Assembly (NCBI GenBank): GCA_040381935.1
Contig: JBEIGJ010000010.1
Span: forward strand, 1 to 29,974
Direction: 5' to 3'
DNA from: Casp-actino8 sp040381935
GTDB taxonomy: Bacteria; Actinomycetota; Acidimicrobiia; Acidimicrobiales; Ilumatobacteraceae
Length of the DNA: 29,974 nt
Made by a program: the position numbers and the translations under genes. Under the pieces are notes generated by a model. The model searched no databases. It saw only the letters and a list, made by a program, of their open reading frames with translations, and was not told the origin of the DNA. This document shows positions 7,257-15,302 of this stretch, in pieces; within the stretch, counting starts at the first letter, position 1; the number at the start of each line of letters is the position of its first letter.

Positions 7257-8089
7257 TCGGCCGCTAGGGGCAGGTAGTCCTCGAGCCGACCGATGGTGAA
7301 CCCTTCTTTTTCAAGACGTTCTTTGAGAGCGATCAAATTACTGAGCAGATCACGGCGAAAATGCGTCAGAAAAATATCGCCAGGTTGTAGAGCTGCCCGA
7401 CCAGCAAGATCGATATTGCCTTCCCACAGTGAGGCGTTCCATAACACCACGGCATTCAGCCCGCATGATGCCGTCGCACGACGGGTGTTTTCGTCGTAGG
7501 AACCATACGGTGGTCGCATCAGGTGACCAACTGTGCCTAGTCCATAGCGGATGAATTCGGTCATTCCGCAAATTTGACGGGTCTGCTCTTGGAGGCTGAG
7601 GCCCTTCAATGCGGGGTGAGTGAGCGTATGTGAGCTGATGGTCCCACCGACTTCGAAGATGCGAGCGAAATACTCTGGATCCTTTTTCAATTCGCCGGCA
7701 ACCAAGAACAATGTTGCGGGCCATCGGTTTTCGATGAGGAAGTCCATGGCGGCTGGATCTTTGACGATGCCGTCATCAATGGTGAGAAAGATGACGTTGT
7801 CGGTGGTGTCCACTTGCCTGATGAGTGCCGCTCGGCCGTCAATCGGAATAATCGGAGCAATCGAGGATGAGGGTGAACCCGCCGGCGCAGTGATTACTGG
7901 CAGCATTGTCGCCGGTGTCGTTGCCGCCGACGTTGTTGTCACTGACGTAGTGGTCACCGGCAGCGTTGTCGCTGGCGTAGGTGTTATAGCCGGCGTTGAG
8001 GTGACGACGGATTCATCGGCAGAGCCGCAAGCGGTGAAAAAGACCGTGGCACTGACAACGGCGGCTAGGTGACGAGCCGACAATCTCAT
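7253..8089 (-). CDS. polysaccharide deacetylase (NodB fold), predicted lipoprotein
   Basis: A 278-residue protein. Residues 1-21 form a signal sequence ending in VFFTAC, a lipobox-like site that would place Cys21 on the membrane. Residues 28-75 are a Thr/Pro/Ala-rich linker of imperfect repeats. A NodB domain follows: TIDDG (103-107, Asp105/Asp106), HTLTHP (metal ligands His154, His158), RPPYGSYD (192-199) and the closing FLTHF (His243). Such enzymes remove N-acetyl groups from peptidoglycan or other polysaccharides; the extracellular lipoprotein form with a flexible stalk fits a cell-wall substrate. On the minus strand a TAAGGT hexamer lies 8 bases before the ATG. It is divergent from the HAD gene (23 bases apart) and overlaps the HTH stop. 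Confidence 0.9.
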   Translation of the reverse strand: MRLSARHLAAVVSATVFFTACGSADESVVTSTPAITPTPATTLPVTTTSVTTTSAATTPATMLPVITAPAGSPSSSIAPIIPIDGRAALIRQVDTTDNVIFLTIDDGIVKDPAAMDFLIENRWPATLFLVAGELKKDPEYFARIFEVGGTISSHTLTHPALKGLSLQEQTRQICGMTEFIRYGLGTVGHLMRPPYGSYDENTRRATASCGLNAVVLWNASLWEGNIDLAGRAALQPGDIFLTHFRRDLLSNLIALKERLEKEGFTIGRLEDYLPLAAD

Positions 8090-8112
8090 ACCGAGTTACC
8101 TTAGGAGGCCCA

Positions 8113-8841
8113 ATGGACAAGAATGAGTCCATGGCTCCCTTCGATATTGTGGCTTTCGACGCAGATGACACTCTGTGGCATAGCGAGGATTCTTTCCAAG
8201 CCACCGAGGTGGCATGTGTTGAACTCATTCGTCCCTATGTCGCCGAGGGCATTGATATTCGCGCCGCTCTCCTGGCCACGGAGAGAGCCAACCTTCCCGT
8301 TTATGGCTACGGGGTCAAGGCTTTTGGTCTCTCCATGATGGAAGCAGCGCTGACCTTGAGCCAGGGTCGTTTACCCAATGCGGTCCTCAGCACAATCTTG
8401 GACATCATCCGCGACCTACTGATGGCGCCGGCGCGCCTTTTGGATCAGGTGCCAGAAGTGTTGGGCACTGTTGCGGCATCGTTTCCCTTGGTCTTAGTCA
8501 CCAAAGGGGATTTGGTCCATCAAACCCGGAAACTCACCACGAGTGGATTGGAGTACCTCTTTCAGCAAGTAGAGATTGTCCTCGAAAAAGATGTCCCGAC
8601 CTACCAGCGAGTTTTCGACGAGGTCGGCGTGTCCCCAGATCGGGCCTGCATGGTGGGGAATTCCGTGAAGAGCGACATTCTCCCTGTTTTGGAATTGGGT
8701 GGTTTCGCAGTTCACGTGCCCTATCCGATGCTGTGGGAGTTGGAGCGCGTTGAGACTTTGCCGACGAGTGACCGCTTCGTGGAATTGGAGAACCTGAGTC
8801 ACCTACCAACGTGGATCGAGAACATGAAAAACGGGGCGTAG
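8113..8841 (+). CDS. HAD-family hydrolase (HAD-IA, phosphoglycolate-phosphatase/YjjG-like)
   Basis: A 242-residue haloacid dehalogenase-type hydrolase. Motif I is FDADDTLW (nucleophile Asp16, Asp18), motif II is LVTKGD (Thr130), the motif III lysine is probably Lys159, and motif IV is GNSVKSD (182-188). The helical cap lies between motifs I and II (subtype C1). These proteins dephosphorylate small metabolites; LVTKGD and GNSVKSD resemble the YjjG-type nucleotidase/phosphatase group, but the substrate is unknown. AGGAGG (8103-8108) stands 4 bases before the ATG; Met7 is an alternative start. It is followed by the MscS gene after 16 bases, probably in one operon. Confidence 0.88.
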   Translation: MDKNESMAPFDIVAFDADDTLWHSEDSFQATEVACVELIRPYVAEGIDIRAALLATERANLPVYGYGVKAFGLSMMEAALTLSQGRLPNAVLSTILDIIRDLLMAPARLLDQVPEVLGTVAASFPLVLVTKGDLVHQTRKLTTSGLEYLFQQVEIVLEKDVPTYQRVFDEVGVSPDRACMVGNSVKSDILPVLELGGFAVHVPYPMLWELERVETLPTSDRFVELENLSHLPTWIENMKNGA

Positions 8842-8857
8842 AATCAGGAGTGATTTC

Positions 8858-9787
8858 ATGATGAACGTTGTCTTCTTGCCGCAAATGACTGCACCGCTCG
8901 AGGTATTGGACACCTTGACGCCATCGACCAATGACTCGGTAACAGCGAGCGAGGCCATCTCGCGACCGGTCATCGTATTTTTCGTGATCGTCGGTGCTTT
9001 CATTCTCACCCGTTTGTCGCGCATTATTTTGCGTCGAGTGGTGCGGTATGTTGCCCAGCGCAGCATGGTCCGACCTTCGCAATGGTGGAAGACCAGAGCG
9101 CGCTATGGCGAACATGAATTGGCGGGAATCGGCGAAAACCGTCAGCGACAGCGAATTGATGCCGCAGCCCGAATGCTGCATCATCTCTTTGCTGTAGTGC
9201 TCTGGATTGGTGTCTTGATTGCGATTTTTCAAATTCTCGATTTGAATGCCGCCTTCTTCTTGTCGAGTGCCGGCTTCATTGGTGCAGCCGTGGCGATCGG
9301 TGGCCAGCACAAGGTGAATGATTACCTCACTGGTCTCTCGGTTCTCCTCGAAGATCGTTATGGGGTTGGTGACGAGGTTGAAATACCTGGTACTTTTCCC
9401 AATGGGATGCGCGGCGTTGTCGAACATATCGGCCTGGTTTCCACACGGCTTCGTGATGGCTATAGCACCGTTCATCTTCCGCATATTGCCTTGATCTCGG
9501 TTCGCAATCTGTCGCAGGAGCCAGCAGAGGCTCGATTGACGATCAATGTTCCTGAGGATCTCGATAATCCCGAAGCGCTGACAAGAGCCGCTGAAACCAT
9601 TCGGGAACTTGCAGGCTCACAGCATCTCACGGGGGTTGTTTTGGTTGATGACGTCTTGGCAGCAACGCCGATCAAAGGAAACGAGCAAATCGAGGTCAAG
9701 GTTCGTACGGCTCGCCCATTGTCGGCCACCGAACGCGAGACGCTCATTCGTCGCACCGAAGAGCGACTGACTGCTCAGGATTCGTGA
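8858..9787 (+). CDS. MscS-family mechanosensitive ion channel
   Basis: A 309-residue membrane protein. Hydrophobic segments lie at about residues 36-56 and 108-130, followed by the pore-lining TM3 region AAFFLSSAGFIGAAVAIGGQ and the conserved HKVNDYLTGLSVLLEDRYGVGDEVEI that enters the MscS beta domain. The rest (about 180-309) is the cytosolic vestibule, with RGVVEHIGLVSTRLRDGYSTVHLPH. The family opens under membrane tension to release osmolytes. CAGGAG (8845-8850) lies 7 bases before the first ATG, which is followed by a second ATG. It sits between the HAD and GH29 genes with gaps of 16 and 6 bases, but a functional link with them is not obvious. Confidence 0.93.
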   Translation: MMNVVFLPQMTAPLEVLDTLTPSTNDSVTASEAISRPVIVFFVIVGAFILTRLSRIILRRVVRYVAQRSMVRPSQWWKTRARYGEHELAGIGENRQRQRIDAAARMLHHLFAVVLWIGVLIAIFQILDLNAAFFLSSAGFIGAAVAIGGQHKVNDYLTGLSVLLEDRYGVGDEVEIPGTFPNGMRGVVEHIGLVSTRLRDGYSTVHLPHIALISVRNLSQEPAEARLTINVPEDLDNPEALTRAAETIRELAGSQHLTGVVLVDDVLAATPIKGNEQIEVKVRTARPLSATERETLIRRTEERLTAQDS

Positions 9788-9793
9788 TTCGCT

Positions 9794-11146
9794 GTGGCAC
9801 AGTCGTTTTTGCCGGAGTTTGGATCGCTTTCCCAACATTCTTTGCCGACGTGGTTTGCCGATGCCAAATTTGGTCTCTTCAGCCATTGGACTGTGGGATC
9901 GGTTCCGGCATTCGCCCCAGTGGGAAAGGATCCATTCACCCTTGCTCGCGAGGAAGGTGAGGAGAAAGCCTTCAGTCATACGCCGTATGCCGAGTGGTAT
10001 TGGAACTCCATCAATATTCCCGGTTCTCCGGCAGCGCGACACCATGCTGAAGTTTGGGGTAATTGCGACTATGCCGAATTCGTGCAGCGTTTTTTTGCTG
10101 CCTCGCAGGGATGGGACGCGTCCCGATGGTCGCACTTGATGTCGGCGTCGGGAGCCAAGTATTGCGTTGCTGTCACGAAACATCATGATGGAGTGCTCTA
10201 TTGGCCATCGGAAACCCCGAATCCCCATCGAGGTCCGACATGGTCATCATCTCGAGATCTCGTTGGCGAGTGTGCTCAAGCAGCGCGTTCTGCTGGATTG
10301 CGCTTTGGTGTCTATTACTCCGGTGGCATCGATTGGACCTTCCAAGGGTTGGGAATCCGGAATTGGTCGTCGCTCTTTGCCGCTATTCCCCAAGACGATG
10401 AGTATCACCGTTATGCCGATGGGCATTGGCGGGAGCTCATTCGCCGCTATCAACCTGATGTTCTTTGGAATGACATCGGATATCCAGGGTTCGGTGATGG
10501 GGCCGCAGGAGTCATCGCTGATTTCTACAATGGGAATCCGCAAGGAGTGGTCAACGATCGCTTCGATGTTCTGGGCGTACTCGGACGAACAGCCCATGCC
10601 GACTTTCGCACCCCGGAATACACGACATCACATGACAGCCAAGGACAGTATTTCGAGGTGTGTCGGGGAATCGGTACCAGTTTTGGATACACGCGAGATG
10701 AAGACGACTCGACGTATATGCCGATACCAGATCTGATCGGCATGTTTGTCGACATCGTGGCCGACGGTGGCAATCTGTTGTTGAATTACGGAGCGATGCC
10801 GAGTGGAGAAATCCCTTGGGACCAACAGATACGTCTTATGGCGATGGGTCAATGGCTGCGGGTGAACGGGGCAGCAATTTACGGCAGTCGGCCTTTTGAG
10901 CAATCTCGGTTGATAACCGATGAGGGACATTCAGTTCGCTTGACACGGGGCGCGGACGGAGCCGTCTATGCCATGGTTCGCGGTCGCCCAGAGGCTGCGG
11001 CTCTGACGATTACTGGCTTGCCCAAAGGTGATGTACATCTCCTCGGCTACGGAGATCAGTTGCTCCGCCAGGGTGATCGTGTGCAATTACCGACACCACC
11101 GGATTCGACTCCAGTTTTCACACTTCGTATTGCCGATGATCGGTAG
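9794..11146 (+). CDS. alpha-L-fucosidase, GH29
   Basis: A 450-residue glycoside hydrolase of family 29. It starts the catalytic barrel with WFADAKFGLFSHWTVGSVPAF, then VAVTKHHDG (the His-His pair that contacts fucose) and LRFGVYYSGGIDW. Asp227 in DVLWNDIGYPG aligns with the family nucleophile. The C-terminus (about 370-450) is a beta-sandwich-like region. The enzyme releases alpha-linked L-fucose by a retaining mechanism. There is no signal peptide, so it should act in the cytoplasm on imported oligosaccharides. The GTG start is 6 bases after the MscS stop. The gene converges on the GH3/MBL unit with 12 bases between stops. The general acid/base is not conserved by motif and I do not assign it. 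Confidence 0.9.
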   Translation: MAQSFLPEFGSLSQHSLPTWFADAKFGLFSHWTVGSVPAFAPVGKDPFTLAREEGEEKAFSHTPYAEWYWNSINIPGSPAARHHAEVWGNCDYAEFVQRFFAASQGWDASRWSHLMSASGAKYCVAVTKHHDGVLYWPSETPNPHRGPTWSSSRDLVGECAQAARSAGLRFGVYYSGGIDWTFQGLGIRNWSSLFAAIPQDDEYHRYADGHWRELIRRYQPDVLWNDIGYPGFGDGAAGVIADFYNGNPQGVVNDRFDVLGVLGRTAHADFRTPEYTTSHDSQGQYFEVCRGIGTSFGYTRDEDDSTYMPIPDLIGMFVDIVADGGNLLLNYGAMPSGEIPWDQQIRLMAMGQWLRVNGAAIYGSRPFEQSRLITDEGHSVRLTRGADGAVYAMVRGRPEAAALTITGLPKGDVHLLGYGDQLLRQGDRVQLPTPPDSTPVFTLRIADDR

Positions 11147-11158
11147 GGCGTTTGATCG

Positions 11159-11944
11159 TCAGGTTCGTTTCCGCACATCGAACCAATCACCGGTACTCAT
11201 TTCGATGATCTGAATCTCACTGTTAGTGGCTTGATTGCCGGCCCGTCGTGTACTACCCGTCACGATGTAGAGCAGTCGTTGCCACCAGCGCATATCGCGA
11301 CGGGGGTCAGTGGCTGTTGGTAGAAAGGTGTGGGCTTGGGCGGCGAGGGCGGCCTTCACCGAACGTCGAGGTCCGGCGGTGACGGGTAAGACGACAGCAG
11401 TCACCCCTTGAGTTGGAAGTAGGGCCACATCGATGGGCTGACATCGATGAGCCGATTTGATTGTTGGTTGATGAGGTTCAACCCAAAGCCGACCTTGACT
11501 TTGGCCTTGAGCATCGATGGCGTCGATGAGGTAGCCGTGGGCAATGAGTCCTAAGGGCAGACCGGTGCGGGTGACGGTCACTTGTAAAGTCCCGCCTTCA
11601 GGAGCGGGAATGCTGAAGGTGTCGCCGGGTTGTTGGCGATGAGTCGATGTGCAACCCAGCGAGCGGGCCATCTTGACGGCTTTGACCGGCCCATGAATCG
11701 GCACACCAGTGAGTTGACGCAGTGTCGCTTCATGGAGATGGTCATTGACCGAGGTGCAAAGGAGAACAGCTCCAATGGCAGTGCTTTCTTTTTGGAGATC
11801 ACCCAGGGAGAGAAAACCAGGTGGATGCTGACGATCAAAGGCCCCTCGAATGGGGTCAGCAGTGAGCCAGGGATCTATGAGAAGCGAAGTTCCGGCGAAT
11901 TGAACTTGCCAACTTTGATAGTCATCGAGTCGGCGAATGATCAT
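11159..11944 (-). CDS. MBL-fold (UlaG/cyanobacterial-plant type) protein with degenerate metal motif
   Basis: A 261-residue protein that starts like UlaG-type metallo-beta-lactamase-fold proteins (YQSWQVQFAGTSLLIDPWLT). The expected HxHxDH metal motif reads TSVNDHLHEATL (64-75): Asp68 and His69 are kept, but both upstream histidines are replaced by Thr64 and Val66, with an extra His71. A similar 'SQG..DH.H..TL' form occurs in a family found in cyanobacteria and plant plastids, so this may be a real subfamily rather than decay. Activity is unknown. Its ATG overlaps the GH3 stop (ATGA), so it is co-translated with the beta-glucosidase. The C-terminal 60 residues are basic and without recognised domains. 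Confidence 0.68.
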   Translation of the reverse strand: MIIRRLDDYQSWQVQFAGTSLLIDPWLTADPIRGAFDRQHPPGFLSLGDLQKESTAIGAVLLCTSVNDHLHEATLRQLTGVPIHGPVKAVKMARSLGCTSTHRQQPGDTFSIPAPEGGTLQVTVTRTGLPLGLIAHGYLIDAIDAQGQSQGRLWVEPHQPTIKSAHRCQPIDVALLPTQGVTAVVLPVTAGPRRSVKAALAAQAHTFLPTATDPRRDMRWWQRLLYIVTGSTRRAGNQATNSEIQIIEMSTGDWFDVRKRT

Positions 11945-14547
11945 GTTTCACTTCCGATGTCGTTGGCAAGAGCGGGGTGGATAGCAACCGTTGCCGTGTG
12001 GTGAATCTCTCGAGACGAGGTGCCAATACAGATGTCGTAGAGACCGGGATCCACCCGCCAGAATCCGTGTCGATGCTCATGGTTCGTTGTGGTGTGGCCA
12101 GTGATCTGGGGGCGAAGCACGCCGCGATAGTGATCACCGGGATCCCAATAGGCAAACGCTCGGGAGGTCAATGTCAGTACTGCGGTCTCGGTGTCATTCG
12201 GGGCGAGTTCGACTTTGGCCACCGCTTTGAGTTCTTGATGTGGCCGGTGGACCTGGGGGTCTCGTGGCGAGACGTATACCTGCACGATCTGAGATCCATG
12301 TCGTCGACCGGTGTTCGTAACCGGAACAGAAATTCGGATGGATCCGGTGGCTTGATGATCTTCACTGGTGGTCAATTCATAATGGTCGAGTTCTGGGGTG
12401 CCAATGTCGAAAGTGGTGTAGGACAAACCATGTCCGAACGGAAAACGCACCGGGATATCGCGACTGTCGTACCAGCGGTAACCCATGAGGAGGCCTTCAC
12501 CGTAACGAATCTGACCATGCTCTCCGGGGAAGTTGCCAAAGGCGGGGGTGTCTTCGAGGCGGAAGGGAATGCTGGTAGGAAGCCTTCCTCCCGGATCATG
12601 AGTTCCTAGGAGAACATCACTGACTGCAATCCCCATTTCTTGACCTCCGAACCAGATCTGCATGATCGCCGCGACGTCATCTGCCCAGGGCATAGCAACG
12701 GGTGATCCGGCATTGATCAAGATGATGGTGCGTTCATTGGCCGCTCGCACCGCTTCGATCAGCTCATTTTGTCGACCAGGAAGAGAGAGGGAATCCCGAT
12801 CATGACCCTCACTCTCCCAGTCATCAGTGGTGCCTACGATGACCAGAGCGACGTCGCTACGAGCGGCAAGGTCGGCGGCTCGTTGAATCGAATCGCCGGT
12901 ATCCACTAATTGCATTCCAATTTCGGCCCCATGAGCCCATTGTTTGGCGGTGCCGTCGCAGGTCAATACGAAACGGTGTGGTTGCTCGGCGATGAGTGAA
13001 ACCGTGGCTGAGATTTCTTCACTACCTAATCCAAAAAAGGCTTGTCCTCGTGGAGGCAACGTGGTTTGGCCATCAATGACCAAGACGTCGTCGATGAACA
13101 ATTGGCAGGGACTCAACTCCACGAGGGAGATGACGTATTCACCGGATTGACGTACGGTCACCAGACCTTCAGCGCTGAAGTGAAATCCTGCGGTGGGAAC
13201 ACCAGGATCATTGCGAGCCACCACGACGATGCGACCATCGGCACGATTGAGTGTGGTGAGAAGATGTTCATCAGCGGATAAATCGGCATTGGCGGGTCCG
13301 TCGTAGACCGTGACGGTGAATCCTGGATCACCAGCAGTGGTGCGAACCACATCGGGATCGATCGTGGGAGTGGTCTTGTCGATATGGCAACCTGCTTCAT
13401 AGGAAACAGTAATCGTGTCACCAAGACTCTCTCGTAGGACGTCAATGATGGCAGTGCGATGATGAGGTTGCACTTCTGCTGATCCGCCGCCCATAATGCG
13501 CGCACGTCCGGCATTGGGTCCGATGACAGCCACACTTCGGAGAGTCTGGACATTCATAGGGAGAAGCGGTGATCCTTCGACGGAATCATTCTTCAATAAA
13601 ACGAATGAGGCGCGCGCTGCCCGACGAGCAACCTCACGATGCTGCAAGATGTCCACTGCTTGGGGGGTCACAGGGTCGTCGTCCAATGCGCCGAGGCGAT
13701 CGAAAACGGAGAGCAGCGTACGCGCCGCCCGATCAAGATCTGCTTCGTCTACTGCACCGGAGCGGACAGCTTCGGCGAGGAAGCGTCCATAGGCCCGTGC
13801 TGGCGCTGGCATTTCTAGATCCAGACCGGCCTTTGCTGCTCCTGCGGTTGTTGTCCCGGCGAACCAGTCAGTCACCACGAAACCTTCGAATCCCCACTCT
13901 TTCCGCAATATGTCGGTCAGCAAGGACTGATCTTCGGAACAGTACGTTCCATTCAGTCGGTTGTAGGAAGTCATGATGCCGAGCGAGCCGCCTTCGCGTA
14001 CGGCGATCTCGAAAGGAAGGAGATACATCTCACGTAATGTGCGTTGATCGATGACACTATCGATGGTCATTCGTTCGAACTCTGCGTCGTTGCCCACAAA
14101 GTGTTTGACCGTGGTTGCGACCTGATGAGACTGAACACCGCGAATAAAAGATGCCGCAAGAAGGCCTGATAACAAAGGATCTTCCGAGTAACACTCGAAG
14201 TGGCGACCAAAGAGCGGCGAGCGATGCAGATTGACTGTTGGTGCCAAGAGAACACGAGCTCCCTTGGTGCGGGTTTGTTGACCGAGGGCATCGCCGAGTT
14301 CATAGAGGAGATCCACATCAAACGTTGCTCCGAGTGCTGAACCACAAGGGATACACAATGTCGATACTTGTGATCCAATGCCGGGTATGAAAGGACCTCG
14401 GGCACCGGCTGGTCCATCGGTCACGGTGATCGAAGGAATACCCAAACGATCCACAGCATGGGTGGTCCACATCGAGGCACCAGTGGTCAGCGAGGCTTTC
14501 TCCTCGATTGTCAGATCGGCCAAAAGTGCATCGAGATCACGGCTCAC
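11941..14547 (-). CDS. beta-glucosidase, GH3 with inserted PA14 domain
   Basis: An 868-residue enzyme. The GH3 N-terminal barrel (about 1-280) includes GIPSITVTDGPAGARG, VKHFVGND (Lys148/His149) and the nucleophile Asp227 in FVVTDWFAG. The GH3 C-terminal domain (about 310-700) is split by a PA14 domain (about 405-555) that probably shapes the sugar-binding site. Glu580 in WESEGHDRDSLSLPGRQ is the likely acid/base, and RFPFGHGLSYTTF leads into a fibronectin type III-like domain (about 720-800). It hydrolyses terminal beta-linked glucose or related sugars. There is no signal peptide, so it is cytoplasmic. The GTG start has CATGAT 6 bases upstream. The MBL-fold gene follows through an ATGA overlap. 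Confidence 0.93.
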   Translation of the reverse strand: MSRDLDALLADLTIEEKASLTTGASMWTTHAVDRLGIPSITVTDGPAGARGPFIPGIGSQVSTLCIPCGSALGATFDVDLLYELGDALGQQTRTKGARVLLAPTVNLHRSPLFGRHFECYSEDPLLSGLLAASFIRGVQSHQVATTVKHFVGNDAEFERMTIDSVIDQRTLREMYLLPFEIAVREGGSLGIMTSYNRLNGTYCSEDQSLLTDILRKEWGFEGFVVTDWFAGTTTAGAAKAGLDLEMPAPARAYGRFLAEAVRSGAVDEADLDRAARTLLSVFDRLGALDDDPVTPQAVDILQHREVARRAARASFVLLKNDSVEGSPLLPMNVQTLRSVAVIGPNAGRARIMGGGSAEVQPHHRTAIIDVLRESLGDTITVSYEAGCHIDKTTPTIDPDVVRTTAGDPGFTVTVYDGPANADLSADEHLLTTLNRADGRIVVVARNDPGVPTAGFHFSAEGLVTVRQSGEYVISLVELSPCQLFIDDVLVIDGQTTLPPRGQAFFGLGSEEISATVSLIAEQPHRFVLTCDGTAKQWAHGAEIGMQLVDTGDSIQRAADLAARSDVALVIVGTTDDWESEGHDRDSLSLPGRQNELIEAVRAANERTIILINAGSPVAMPWADDVAAIMQIWFGGQEMGIAVSDVLLGTHDPGGRLPTSIPFRLEDTPAFGNFPGEHGQIRYGEGLLMGYRWYDSRDIPVRFPFGHGLSYTTFDIGTPELDHYELTTSEDHQATGSIRISVPVTNTGRRHGSQIVQVYVSPRDPQVHRPHQELKAVAKVELAPNDTETAVLTLTSRAFAYWDPGDHYRGVLRPQITGHTTTNHEHRHGFWRVDPGLYDICIGTSSREIHHTATVAIHPALANDIGSET

Positions 14548-14623
14548 GCAATGATCATGGCATTTCAGTCAATGGCTGACCGACTCCGACCCCCAGAGAT
14601 CGAAAAGACGAGAATTTTCTGGT

Positions 14624-14639
14624 TTCAGATATTCAGATA
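14624..14639. repeat. tandem 8-base repeat upstream of the GH3 gene
   Basis: TTCAGATA occurs twice in direct tandem in the 101-base AT-rich spacer between the GH3 start (14547) and the stop of the TIGR03085 gene (14649). It lies about 77 bases upstream of the GH3 start. It could be a regulator-binding site or chance; no matching copy was noticed elsewhere in the window. Confidence 0.4.
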
Positions 14640-14648
14640 CCGGAATAA

Positions 14649-15290
14649 CTAGACGCCAAAAGTTGTGGCCCGCACCGCCGCCACCAAATCCTCGGGTCCA
14701 GTCAGGTCGACGTGGGCGTGGTCACCACGGCCATAGAGAAAAAGGACGATTTCGGCGATGTCTCCGGAGATGGTCACTGCTGGGTTGCCCTTTTTGGCCG
14801 TGATCGCTAATTCTCCCGTGGGGTGCACGATGAGCCCACAAGGAGCCGATCGGGTGAGAAGTCGGGCACCTCGTTTCATCATCCACAGCAGTTGTTGGCG
14901 TACTGCGGGTTCCAGGATTCGCGGTTCATAGTTCGGTTGAGCGCGGCGAACATCTTCGACATGAACGAAAAACTCCACGGTATTGGCTAGTCGATCGAGT
15001 AATGGCAACCGTAGGGGAGAGAATCGCGGGGGACCCCGGCGCACCGTATCGACCAGAGTCGACCAATCGCCGCTCGCAGTTCGCGTACGGATGCGATCGC
15101 CATAGGCCGCTAGGCGGGAGATCAAAATGCCGGCTGCGGCATCGGGTCGTCGATCGCGTACCACCAGATGGGCCGCCAGGTCGCGAGTCCTCCATCCCGC
15201 ACACAAGGTTGGTGCATCGGGTCCGTATTCCAAGAAGAGATCGCCGATCCGATCACGCTCGATGCGGGCTGGATTCATTCGTATCGTCAT
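14649..15290 (-). CDS. TIGR03085-type metal-binding protein (DinB/mycothiol-isomerase fold)
   Basis: A 213-residue protein that matches the actinobacterial TIGR03085 family. It has IERDRIGDLFLEYGPDAPTLCAGW followed by TRDLAAHLVVRDRRPDAAAGI, where His and Asp/Arg residues form the metal site typical of DinB/maleylpyruvate-isomerase-like four-helix bundles. TVEFFVHVEDVRRAQ carries further conserved metal-ligand histidines. The family is of unknown function and may use mycothiol as a cofactor. The ATG at 15290 lies 12 bases after the sulfatase stop, making it the third gene of the MBL-sulfatase unit. Met5 is an alternative start. Confidence 0.85.
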   Translation of the reverse strand: MTIRMNPARIERDRIGDLFLEYGPDAPTLCAGWRTRDLAAHLVVRDRRPDAAAGILISRLAAYGDRIRTRTASGDWSTLVDTVRRGPPRFSPLRLPLLDRLANTVEFFVHVEDVRRAQPNYEPRILEPAVRQQLLWMMKRGARLLTRSAPCGLIVHPTGELAITAKKGNPAVTISGDIAEIVLFLYGRGDHAHVDLTGPEDLVAAVRATTFGV

Positions 15291-15302
15291 CGTCGTGTGC
15301 TG

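Noticed and set aside
8534..9484. Long open frame (316 codons) antisense to the HAD and MscS genes
   Set aside because: It lies fully opposite two well-supported genes, and its translation is low-complexity and unlike any family; it is a shadow of codon bias on the other strand.
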